Shown here: piece by piece, positions 28,101 to 40,100 of the stretch
Numbering within the stretch: position 1 is the stretch's first letter
Layout: every line of letters begins with the position of its first letter
Assembly (NCBI GenBank): GCA_024195265.1
Contig: JAJLRJ010000002.1
Location: forward strand, 53,037,907-53,101,906
Direction of reading: 5' to 3'
From: Dendrophyllia cribrosa
Lineage: Eukaryota > Cnidaria > Anthozoa > Scleractinia > Dendrophylliidae
Length of the DNA: 64,000 nt
Program-made: the position numbers and the translations under genes
The notes under the pieces: model-generated
Told to the model about the DNA's origin: nothing
Database searches by the model: none
Seen by the model: only the letters and a program-made list of their open reading frames with translations

Positions 28101-31100
28101 ACATTCTCGCCCAAACGACTTCCTAAGTTCCTTGACAGTATTCTCTACACTTGAGTGTGGTTGACCGCTTTGGGCAGATAAAATATCAATTACCTGGGAT
28201 GAGGAACGCTTAAACTCTTCCTGTTGCTGCTCAAGTTCATCTTTCTTTTGCTTTAGAGCATCTCTTTCTAATTTGACTTTTTCATACTCGTCCAAACTTA
28301 TGTGCTTGCGCACAATTAGACTATCAAGACGAGCAGTGATTTCGTTGATTTTTACAGTGTGCTTTTCTGTTACTGATTTGATCTTTTCTTGAAGTTCCTT
28401 TTTGGATTTAGAAAGAAACATTTGTGTGGTGACTCTTGGATCTTTCTTAAGAATGTAGACATTAATTTCTTTTCCACTCTCCTTGATGTTTTCTTTTAGC
28501 AACCGTTCAGCTTTTCTACCCTGGTTCCCACTCTGAAAAACAAAAGTAAATTGCCTACTTTTGCCTTCTGTTATCTTGGTGTCTTCCAAGTCAAACTTAA
28601 ATTTCTCTCCAAGACATTCTTCTAGGTACTTGGTCATGATATCTTGACTCACATTTAGTGACTTCAGAGGTCTGACGACCAAACGGGACTGTCTTGCAGT
28701 TGCAGGTGTGGTACTTGCACTTTTGCTTTTTTCTTGTTCATCCAAGCTTGATTTATTTATTCTTTGCATTCTATTCTTAGTGATTTTCGTCTTTTGGCTC
28801 TGGCACTGTTGGCGAGACGTTTTCCTTGCATCTCTATCAGCATGTTTTTCTGTGGTACTTGCACTTTTGCTTTTTCTTTGTTCATCCATGCTTGATTTAT
28901 TTATTTTTTGCATTCTATTCTTAGTGATTTTCGTCTTCTGGCTCTGGCACTGTTGGCGAGACATTTTCCTTGCATCTCTATCAGTATGTTTTTCTGTGGT
29001 ACTTGTACTTTTGCTTTTTTTTGGTTCATCCATGCTTGATTTATTTATTCTTTGCATTCTAGTCCTACTGATTTCTGTCTTCTGGCTCTGGCACTGTTGG
29101 CGAGATGTTTCCTTTGCATCTCTATCAGCATGTTTTTCCGTGGTACTCGCACTTTTGCTTTTTTTTGGTTCATCCATGCTTGATTTATTTATTCTTTGCA
29201 TTCTATTCCTACTGATTTTCGTCTTCTGGCTCTGGCACTGTTGGCGAGGCGTTTCCTTTGCATCTCTATCAGCATGTTTTTCTGTGGTACTTGCACTTTT
29301 GCTTTTTTTTTGTTCATCCATGCTTGATTTATTTATTCTTTGCATTCTATTCCTACTGATTTCCGTCTTCTGGCTCTGGCACTTTTGGCGAGACATTTCC
29401 CTTGCTTCTAGTTCTCTATCAGCGTGTTTTTCTGTGGTACTAGCACTTTTGCTTTTTTTTTGTTCATCCATGCTTGATTTATTTATTCTTTGCATTCTAT
29501 TTCTACTGATTTCCGTCTTCTGCCTCTGGCACTGTTGGCGAGACGTTTCCCTTGCATCTCTATCAGCGTGTTTTTCTAAGGCATCACGTTACTGAAATTA
29601 CAGCTTCCTGGACCTCCAGCAAGTTTTTAGAATTGTCGATTGTTTCTGCGTGTGCCATACAAATTCACCTGTCACAAATAAGTCGGAAAGTAAGTCAAAC
29701 TACATATTACTTTAACAAGTGGATAGTGCTGTAAAAGAGTAAAACGGCTTGTTTAAAATGTAAACTCGCTTCAGCCGCTTGCACTTTCGTTCCACACTAA
29801 CAAGATTTTGGACGGGAAAATAGTTAAAACAGGTTAAAAAGACTCTAAAAAATACTGTAAGAGTAGAAGAAGATCAATTCATACCTCCCTGGTTAAAATG
29901 TCCTTCTCTTTCGTCAGGTTTTTAAACACAGATTATCAACTGACTGAAGTCGACGCCTTCTTCACAGAAAGAGATCGTCGCTGCAGGTCGCTACAGGTCG
30001 CTACACATCACGTGTAAATTTCCGGGAAAACGCAAACCGGAAGCGGAAATAACTATCTGTACATACTGGAAAGACAGTCTAGTCAATATGGGGCAGGTTA
30101 TATGCATGATTAAATCTTTATTCCTTCTATCCCATGGTCGTCATGCTTGTTTTAAATCTTAACATAGCTTGATATAACTAATATATTTAAATGTTAGTAA
30201 AAACTGCGCAAAAAAAGTAGGAGTTCGGCATAACCGGAAGTCCACTTGTCACCCGTCTCATCACCAGTATCTTTCAAGTTTTTTGTCCGTGAAGATCCAG
30301 TACCTTGTCGTAAACATGGCGGCCAAGTCGCGGCCAAAGTTTGAGAAATAATTCCTTCTTTGACCGAACAAAAGTATAAATGAAAAGATGAGACCGCCGC
30401 CAGTGGTAACTGGTAACTCTCCCACTGAAGGTCCGCCTGTAACAAAAGTGATTATATGTGGGGAGTACCTCGGAGTCAACGCCAAAGATGTGACAGTCTT
30501 CTGTGTTTGTGCTACAGTATAAACTCAGCGAGTGACTACAGTGTGTTTCAAAATCTCATGAGCTAGTTCCATTTATTTTTCTTACGATCCATTATGGAAA
30601 GAGATACATGAAAAACACGTAACGTTTTTTAAGAATATAAAGTGGGTATCTGCAAAACCCCCCACAATATCGGCAGAATTCAATAGTGTTGACAATATTG
30701 GAATCAATGAACATCCTTCATTTAGAGCTTGTTGGTATTTACACACCAGCACATACACTTTAATGCTACTGCCCTGAACGTTTGAGAGTAGGAGAGATGG
30801 GGTGGACCCAGGAATTTTAGAAAGAGGAGGGTGTAAAAATCATGGGCGCGTTAGCGCCTATTTGCTGCGCTTGGGCAAGATTTTCTAGAGGGGTCCGGGG
30901 GTATGCCCTCCCCCCTCGGCCCCTCCCCTCAGTCCGCCCCTGAACCAGTGTGAGTCACTGAAATGCCAAGAGCTGGGCCCAGTTGTTCGAAAGCCGATAA
31001 GCGCTAATCTAGGATTAAAAGTTAACCAAGGATTTCATTTCTCTGTTTAAAAATATTTTCAAAAGGTCATTTATAGCTAGTGGTAAAGACAAGTTAAAGA

Positions 31101-34100
31101 CAAAATAGAAGGGTAGAAAACTTTGGAAAATTTTCAATTGTTGAATTGTTTAACTGGATTCAAAATTGACGCTAATCCTGGGTTAACTTAATCGTGCTTT
31201 GAACAACCCGGCCCTGGAGTTTTATCAGTGCTTCCAAGTCTTAGTCTGAGAAACTCATTCAAATATACAAGCCAGTGACTATAACCTACCACACATAATT
31301 TACAATGTCTAATGTAGCATTTTACAATAACTGGTTTCGACTTGTTTCTGACAGTTTAAAAAAATAAACTGAATTAACAAGCCATATTTACAAAATATAA
31401 TATTAATAAATCTAACTATTTACAATACTAGTAACTTACTTATTGAAACATTTAAATGTGAAAAATGCCTCTGCTCTCCTGGTTCTACAATTACACTGTT
31501 TCACTGGCGTACTGTGACATTTAAGCGTTCTGTATTATTTATGCATGTTGTTTTGCAGTGTTTTCAGTCTATTGCGGGCATGCAGGTCTACTGTTCAGTG
31601 GTCTCCCTTGGGGACGCACCATATCACAAGCATTCAGTTGCATTGCAGATTGCCAGCGTGGGATTTTCGTGTTTGCATCCCCCACCCTCCCTTCGGTATC
31701 TGGCATGCACACATGCCAGATACCGCTGACCTAAGGATGATCATTGGTGCTCCTTGTTGTTGACTCTGTTAAAAATAACAATGGATCAAAACAAAAATGG
31801 ATCAACAATTTTTTAATAGCTCGCAAAATCTACAGTGCATGTTAAAAATGGGCAAGTTTGGAGCCTTTTTTGATATTTTGACCAAAAATTGCGATATACC
31901 CACCCCATTTGCACTAACCCAGGTTAAAAACCTTGTTCTTGGCACCAACAAGAGAACATTCTTAATGAACGTATGTGAATTAAAGAGTTTTAAAGTCTTT
32001 ATTGGTATTTAGGATTAAAACCTGCATAAACTAGACCATGCATGATTTCATCTGCTTGAACCTGTTTTTCTTTAATAGAAAAAAAACAGGGTTTGTTATG
32101 GGTTGGGGTAGGGAGAAATAAAGCCTGGCAAAATGATGAATTCCATAAATTTTCTCTCTTAATCAATCAAGATAGAGTAAATTATGAAGGAATGTTTTTG
32201 TTTTGATATGTTTTATTTTGTTCTCAGCTGGTAAACCTATGGCTTAAACTATCAGCTGTGACTCCAGCACCGATAGTGGTTGCTGGATGAATATAAGAAG
32301 TTCTCTACTGGATGCCTGGATGCACCGGTAAGATAAATTTGTTATTTTAAATTATTATTTAAAATGCTATCAAGGAAAAGTATCAGATAGACAGTATAAA
32401 ATTACACAAATATGTTGTGACTAACAGAATATTTCTTTTTCTGCACATCATAAGTCATCCACCATTTCCAGGAAATGAAATGAATTATCTAAGGGCACAG
32501 ATAGCAAGAATCTCTGCTGGTGGTCACATAAGTCCTGCTGGGTTCTTCATATTTGAGGAGGAGGAAGAGGTGGAGGAGGAGGGTGAAGGTAATACTTATG
32601 GTTATGAAGTTGTGTGTAATGTTAATTTTAGTTTGAATAGTTAGAAAGTAGTTAGCTAGGAAGTCAATTCCCATTATAGGATATAATAATTATATTAAAT
32701 TTATTTTAATTAGTAATTAAATGGTAATTTAGGGTGCAAATTTTTATTATTTTAATATCTGAATTTTAATTCTAGTAATTTTAGTCAGAATAACAGTATT
32801 TTATTGTAAATAGCAGACTTTTTAACATGACCCCACAAGCAGCATCACTTTAATTTCTATCATGTATAAATAATGTTATTGTATTGTATTGTATTGTATA
32901 TACATCACCCGGTTTTTTTTGGGAGGGGGGGGGGGGGGTACTCTGTATATTTTTGGTTGGGGTGTGCCACTGGGACTACAAAACCCTTACTCTTTACCAG
33001 ACCACGTTCAGCTGATTTTGCAACCATATACTAGACTGGACACCAAAAATCCCTCCCCTATCCCAGACTTGCTACTTTTAGAACTGTTTCACTATTAGTG
33101 TTTTCAATGGAAAACCATCTGTCAACAATGTTGCCGCGATGATTTTATTTCTATTTAGGGAAGGCTCTAATTTCTCTTCCGAGTTTCAATTCCTATTCTG
33201 GACTTAATTCTTCATACCTCTGATCAGTTTCCTGGCAAATGATACCCCATTCTAAACCAAAACTCTCTGATTTCTTTACCCTATTCCCAAACTAAACTGC
33301 TTGAAAACCATACCCTTCACAGCGGCACATACCCATATAGCTTATATATGAGAGTATCCCCCCTCTGGGACATCATCCTGTTAGTGCCCATATTTAACAC
33401 CTAATAATATACATGAAAACATTACTCGATTCTGATTGGCTAAGAGCAGTGCAGTTCAAATGTAACACCAGTGCAAAAAGTGTAACACCGGTGCAAAAAG
33501 TGTAACACCAGTGCAAATTACAAATCGAAAAAAAATTTGATGCAAAAATGTTTTGAAAAAAAAATTTGTTTAGAAAAAAAAAGAATTTTTTTTTTTTTGC
33601 AAAAGAAAAATTCCAAAACAAAATGGATGCAAATTTTTTCATGTATAATTATTAATAAGTAATCATACGGTTTTCTCATTCAATTTGGGATTAATTTGCA
33701 CTTGCAGTTGCAGTTGCATTCCTGGCATTTTAATATGCAGAATCAACAGCACATGTATGAATTGATGAAAACATTCATGGGCAGGTTGAGAGCCTTTTCC
33801 CCCACATATATGCTCCCTTCACATTAAATCCTTCAATTTTTGTGTTTAATCTCACTTAAAGGGGCAGTATCACGAGATTCCATGCGTGGCACTGTTCATT
33901 GTTCTTGCACCGGAATTTTGGACATATCACTATTAAAAGTGATTTTTTTTTCCGGCTATTAAAACAGATTTTTTGATTCAACAAATACCTCCACATTGGC
34001 CTCCAAAACATGGGCCAACATTTTCAAGTTTCGCCCTCATGATACTGCCCCTTTAAGTTTATTATGTTATGTTGTGTTATGTGGGTCGCTGCATTTGGCA

Positions 34101-37100
34101 CAACCCAGTAGAAAAAAACAGAATATGACCTTGAGGAAGAGAAAGAGGAAGAAGAAAGAGAGGATGTAGAAGAACCCAAACCAGAATCAAGATCACAATT
34201 ATTAACATCCATCACTGAAGATGAACGTGAGCTTCCCTCTGTAATAATATGCATGTCAGTTCGCACAAATTTGTGTGTTTTTTTTGTTAAAATGTCAGAT
34301 CGTGTTTAGAGTCCGCGACATTGATTAAAGAAACCGTTCTTTTCTACACGAAGTCTCGTGTTATTTCACCCTCGTGTCAACATGTTAGTCATTATGGTGC
34401 TGAACTAAATAATAACTCCTGATAAGTTCAGGGCCATAGCAAGGGGAGGGGCTGGAGGGCCTGTGCACCCCCCCCCCCCCCCCCCCTCCAGTTTTTTTTT
34501 TCCAAAAAAAAATTAAAAACTTAAATATTAATTGTGGAAATCAAACTGATTTCAGTCACTTGGAAATGATTGAACTGAGTGAGATTTGGACCCTTGGTAA
34601 GCTTATATGCTTGTCAAGCCAGCTACCAACATCTTCAGCAAGCCCTGGCTCCTTCTCTGCCTTAAAGCGAGTCGAGACCTACCTGCATTCAACCAACCGG
34701 GAGAGGCTAGGCTCAATCACCTCATGCTTCTGTACGTCCACGAGGAATTGGCAGATGGTTTGGACATGGTGGAGGTTGCCAATCTGTTTGTGGGGACAAC
34801 CAGTGGCGCAAGCAATTGTTTGGGAAGTTTTCAAAGAATGACCTTCTGATGAAGTCTGTGTTTGCCTCTAAGGCAACTCAGACATTCTAACTTTCTTTGA
34901 TGACTCTGACAGGTGAAACAGATACTGGTTCAAGATACAGAGACAGTCAGTCTTTTGTTTCATAAACTTTGACATTCTGAAGTGTTTTACTTTTTTCAAT
35001 ATTCATTGGTTTGCTGAGACAGTGTAGAAAGTACTAATGAATTGACTCTGTTCAACTGTTGTGCTTCCCTTGACCAAGACAGTCAATGATTTTTTTTGCA
35101 GCTATCATTAGAATTTTATTGGGAATATAAGAAAAATCTATGGAAATAGATATTGATTTTTTGTGATCATGTGTACTTCACTAACTAAAGCCTTTTGGAT
35201 CATGGAAATGTGCTGTGCTTTGTATATTAAATAAGTGTCAGTTTAGAAAGAGTTTTCGTCTATCAAAAACTTGAAATTTAAAAGTCCAAAATGCTGGAAA
35301 ATGCAGTTTCCAGTGTTTCAAAAATTTCCGAGGGATGCATGCCCCTCATGGACCCCTCTTGAAGGGACAGGCAAGAAGCCCATCCATTGGGTCCGAAACA
35401 TTTGTGCCCCCCAGTTTTTCAAGGCTTGCTACAGCCCTGAAGTTACATACTGAATGCTCATTTTGTTCCACCATTTGGAATTAGAACCCGACTTCAATTG
35501 GGTTTCTACAAAGAAATTATGATATTGCCATAATGCAATGTTGTTGCTAATCTTTTACCCAAGAAAATCGTTTTAAACAATACCATACAATATCTTTTAT
35601 TTAAACACAATAAAAATTAAAGCTGACGCTTGTGGGGTCGTGTTACAAAAATTTGTTTGAGAAAAAGAAAAAGCCAAAGGATGTTGCCTGTGCAGCAAGC
35701 ACTTGTCGGTGTTTCTCAGTCTTTCTTAACAAATATGCTGTATTTGTACCAGCTGTGAATGGTATGCCTTCCTGGACACCTTGTGTATCATCTGAATTGC
35801 TACCTTAGTACAGCCTCACTATCATGCGATCCAACAGGTGGCCTGGTGCAATAGCATTTGCTTAAGACAGGAGAGTTACAAACCACTCTGCAAATGTTTC
35901 AATTTCTTTCTCAACTTTGTTTTGTTGTCCATCGTCTGCTCAGTGGAGTTCAAACAGCAAAGTTTTGTATGAGAGGGCCAAGAGGAAAAATACATCTACA
36001 AAAGCTAAGAGCTGACAGACAGATTTCTTCTTAAATACTATAATTTATAGACAGGTAAAAGAATTGAAAAAAGTTAAGATAGCGTCCCTGTATCTTATAG
36101 GAGATACGAAAACATTTATGTTAGCTGGGGACACCAATTCGATAAGAACTACACAAGTTCTTTGATTGCGGGTATTTTGCTTTGCCTTAGTTGTTTCGAT
36201 GGAAATCATTTATCAATGATCAAAGTTGTTGGGTTTGATGAAATAACACCATCAACAGGATTGAGGAATTTTCAGCTGATTCACAAACGAACGATTTTTT
36301 CCCCACTGCGTCATGCAACTTAATACCAAAATCGTGCACAACTAATTTTTTTGGTTCAATTTTATGCAAATCAATTCTTGTCGTTAGTTTGTTGCAAGCA
36401 GCTCACACGAGACAAAGCTGCACAGTCTAAGGTGGGTCGATTTTAGGGACGGTACTCACTAAAAACAAATGGTTTATCCTTAATTAGACGGTACAACTTT
36501 GTCTGTTACCCTCCAATGCCAAAGCCAGACAGTAAAGTCTACACCAGATCAAGTTCTTTAATGGTTATGTAACTTTATAGTTTTACAACACTTTCAACGT
36601 TCTACTCTGCATTAGTTTAGTTTTTATGTTCCTATTTCTCCTTTACTTCAACGTTCTCTCATGTGTTTATTTAAATGTTTTTACCCAGCTAGTTAAATGA
36701 TGACTTAGACCCTCCACAAACGAAAGATGTTGTCGATCAATAATCAAAAGTTAGCTGTTAAGTTTTCCATTTGAAAAGCAGAAAGACTACGTTAGACGTG
36801 GACAACACTGACAGCAGTTTTGTTATCTGAAATACATTTTGCAGTCTGCAAAACAATCATCGACAACTATTATTAATAGCAAACAATATTATTTCTCTCG
36901 TCTCAGTGGGGCCTAAACGTTCATGTGATAAAGACTGACTCATTAGATAAGATTTCATCAATCAACAAATTTCTTTTCATGTACAAAAATACTCATGGGC
37001 ATTCTACTACCCTTTTTGATAAAAATCTGCATTAGTCTTCTAGGGATCAAAACATGACTTGTTTTGCTCTTTGCTTATCTATAAGGGTACAAACTCATTT

Positions 37101-40100
37101 CTTTACGTCTTTGGTATGGCATTCAAATTAGGCACAAAACATACCGGTATGTTAAACAGAACCTATTATGACTTTATATGTATTTACCCCAAGAATCAAT
37201 CAGAAGAAAAAAGATAAAAATGATTAACATTCTATGGCCCTAATAGGTAGTATATAATCAAGAAATCGCCGTTTTGCTATTTTAATCCAGTTTCAAGGCT
37301 GAAAAGCTTAATTGTTTTGCGACCAATACTATTAAGAATGAATCAGTCAGTGCTTGTTAGTGTCAAAACAAGCAGTCAATTGACCTGCTTTGAGAAATAC
37401 AATTGATTGAAATCAAGGAAAATTCAATGTTTATCCTTTGTAACTCGTGAATATGTGAAATGCTGAACGAGTTAAAGTTGGTGAAGAATCTATTATTTAG
37501 AGAATTTTGTATCCACAAGTTAATGGCTCATAGGAACCTTTGATTTCCTTTTATATTCTCTTGACATTTTTTTTTTTTTGGTTTTGCAAAAAAGGGAAAC
37601 CTCAGCAAATGCACAGTAGGGACAGTTTAACCTAGGTTTAAATTAACACTTCTTAGTTTACCTCTTCCAAACCAGAAATTGAAATATCTACATTATCTTG
37701 GGCTTACAGTATATTGTATCGCCACTCTTCAATATTATTTTAGTTCACTAGAAACTGCTATAGTGGAGAAATGGTTATAGTTTTCCATATCAAACAAAGT
37801 AAAAGAGTATAGTTCAAGTCAACTTCACAGAAACATTTCAACTGACATAAGAACATGGATTGACAGTCCTATTAGCCAGGCATCATGGCTGTCAGAATCT
37901 TCTTGGGCAGTTACTTTGGTGATTATATACCTCGTCTCCTGATGGAAAGACCTCCAGACACGACCAACACATGTGTGACTTACACTGAGAGCATGTCATG
38001 TGGTTGCAGCCCTCTCTTTTTTCAATTGGGGTCTTGCATCTGGGGCAGTTCTTTCTATTGCTGGGATCCTTCATCATCCACTCCTCGAGTTGTCCCTCAA
38101 CTTGTTTCTCCGATTTGAACATGGCACAGGTGAGCCCACTGTGATACTGTGTGTGACATGATGTGCAGATGTCAGCTAGACACACACTACACGCATGACG
38201 TCTGCCATCCGGGGACACGCGGTACACCATTCCACAATCAGCTGTTGGACAGTACTTAGCAATGTCAGGGTTGGCTCTGACGTATGCATCTAAGGCACTA
38301 ACAGCAAGCTTCTTCCTCTCACTTTGATTCAGCAGGTTCTGCAAATCTCTCCACACAACAGGCTCTCCACAGTTCTCAGCTACACATTTCAGTGGAAACT
38401 CTGCAGATTTTAGTTGCAGAATGACACAGCTCTTGTCGTAAGCATGACCACAGCATGCGAGTCTGTAGATAACTGCTGTCTTGTCCAAATCACACAAGCA
38501 GATACCACACGTTAACTGGGTTTCAGGGTTCTTGGTTTGTAAATCCGAGGAATCGTTTGGAAGAAGCCTCTCGCAGCATTCATCCACATAGCGGTTGATT
38601 GTTTCTCGGGCCTCCTCTGAACTAATTATCTTAAGTATGTGACTGCGAAATTCCACATGGATATTTTGGACACCAGGGATTTCTTGAAGTCCTTGCAGAT
38701 CAATGCCAAATCTCTTGAAGAGTGCTTTCAGCAGCCCACGGGGTCTGCTTGGCCCCCGAAGCTGAATCTGCCACGGGTGGCTGGTACTTGTGATGGAATC
38801 ATCAAGAAACTTGTTGATAGCAAGCTTTGCTGATTCTCGGCTGGCTTGGCTTCCATGTATTTTGACAACTTTGTTTCTCCAGTCTTGATTGATTACTGTT
38901 CCAGTATCTTTCTGAATGGTTTGAAGAACTTCTTTCACTGGATTTGTCAAAAGGATTTCCAAGGTCTTTGAGATTTTGCAGTCAATCTCGTCTCCATTTA
39001 TACTTCTGTTGAGGACCGTTGTGGCCCTAATAAAATGCTCCATACAATCACTTCGGATTTCTATGGCAACCCGCTTGTATTTTTGTTGATCTTTTACCTT
39101 CACAACAAGCATCTTGCCAAAGATCTGCTCTAGCTCCTTTGTGACCGTTTCCAGCTCATCTTTAATGATGGTGTACACGTTTCTGGGACAGAGCAGAGTG
39201 GTTGAAAAATTGCATTGCAGGGTGACGATCCCAATGCCAGAGATGTTCTTTCCATTTAGACCCCTAACAGCAGCTTCCCCTTCCTCTGCATCTTGGAACG
39301 TTAGGTTAGCAAGACCCTCGAAACTTTTTGGATGAGGATTAACCATAAAAACAGAAAATTGTCCTTCTGTGGTGAAGATGCCAAGACGTTCTTGAAGAGA
39401 ATTTCTTTGTGATTCAAGCTTCTCATCAGTAGTTTCAAACCCTGGTTTTCGGTGGATAAATACTTTTTTCAGTTTCACAGAGCGCATTCTCATTTCAACA
39501 GCAGACTTCACATCCTCCTCAGATGTTTCAGGATCGAGCCCCCTCATGTATATCTGCTCTTGGCGATATTTGTCCGCTTGAAATTTAACTTGTCTTGACT
39601 TTATCATAAGCGAGGGAAGACTACCAAGTGTGTGAAAGAAATCTTCACAATTGAAGAACTCTATGGAACCCGTACCTTTACCAGGACGTCGAAGCCACTT
39701 GGCTCTAACCATGAACTGAGAAACTTGTGCATGCATCAAATCAGGCATCGAGTGGCTTGGCTGAACGTTTAAGTTGCTATCCAGTGACATATCAGAGGAG
39801 CCGTTCACCGCCTTAGATGCATCTTCAGAGTTTTTAAAAGTCGCAAAAACTCGTGTCTTGCCATTCTGCTCTTTGAACTTGTGTTTCACAACTTCTCCAA
39901 AGGACTTCAAGTGATCCAAAACAAACTGTTCATCTTGTATATCATTAACTGTGACAGTCCTGTACATATGAGGCATCAGCACTTCTTGTACTTCACCACC
40001 CTGTCCCCAGACAATTCTGGTGTCCTGGCACTCTTGGTTTAGTTGTTCTTCTCTGTCCTCGCACCTCAGTGATTTCCTGCTTTCTTCCAAGTGGTCTTTT

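Larger units (their letters stand above)
23540..29495 (-). pseudogene. DEAH helicase / RRM-like / RBR E3 fusion gene, copy A, frameshifted
   Basis: Two overlapping minus-strand frames (29495-26298, 1065 codons; 26431-23540, 963 codons) together equal copy B. The first carries N-terminal repeats (1 to about 263), Walker [10 protein letters not shown] (about 495), [24 protein letters not shown] and QRKGRAGRT, then HA2 and the start of the OB region. The second carries the OB end, RRM-like and KH-like segments and RING1-IBR-RING2 (TCGICLCDL to SNCPRR), with catalytic-type Cys in NKGCNHMTC. The switch is a loss of TG (copy B NHCVQLHP, copy A NHCTVA) at about 26361. The coding part is intronless. 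Same architecture as plant DEAH11/12 and invertebrate proteins labelled DEAH12-like. Could be a pseudogene, an assembly error or a split gene. Confidence 0.85.
20185..30905. repeat. segmental duplication, copy A
   Basis: Homologous in the same order and orientation to about 35836-46865: 3' end of the RSPH4A-like relic, shared non-coding sequence, helicase-RBR gene, 5' leader, and the distal words gacaatattggaat and gagcttgttggtatttacac. The left edge falls inside the penultimate RSPH exon. Copy A lacks the fold-back insertion of copy B. Confidence 0.85.
32227..36150 (+). pseudogene. RSPH4A/6A-like multi-exon pseudogene B
   Basis: Degenerate exons in order: 32227-32327 ([16 protein letters not shown], two stops and a frame change, then [11 protein letters not shown]), about 32450-32588 ([20 protein letters not shown], then an acidic run), 34122-34226 (acidic, then [11 protein letters not shown]), 35753-35870 ([17 protein letters not shown], then TAG where the family has Gln, [11 protein letters not shown], then TAA), and 36101 to about 36150 ([18 protein letters not shown], then deleted). 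These align in order to RSPH4A/6A ([30 protein letters not shown]). Introns remain, so it is an unprocessed copy. It is antisense to PRMT5, and a hAT-like element sits in one intron. The exon holding the conserved middle was not found. Confidence 0.82.

Noticed and set aside
28708..29595. 295-codon plus-strand frame, very hydrophobic, repeated
   Set aside because: It is the antisense of the coding 144-bp array of helicase copy A; the regular [10 protein letters not shown] words come from reading the repeat backwards, not from a membrane protein.
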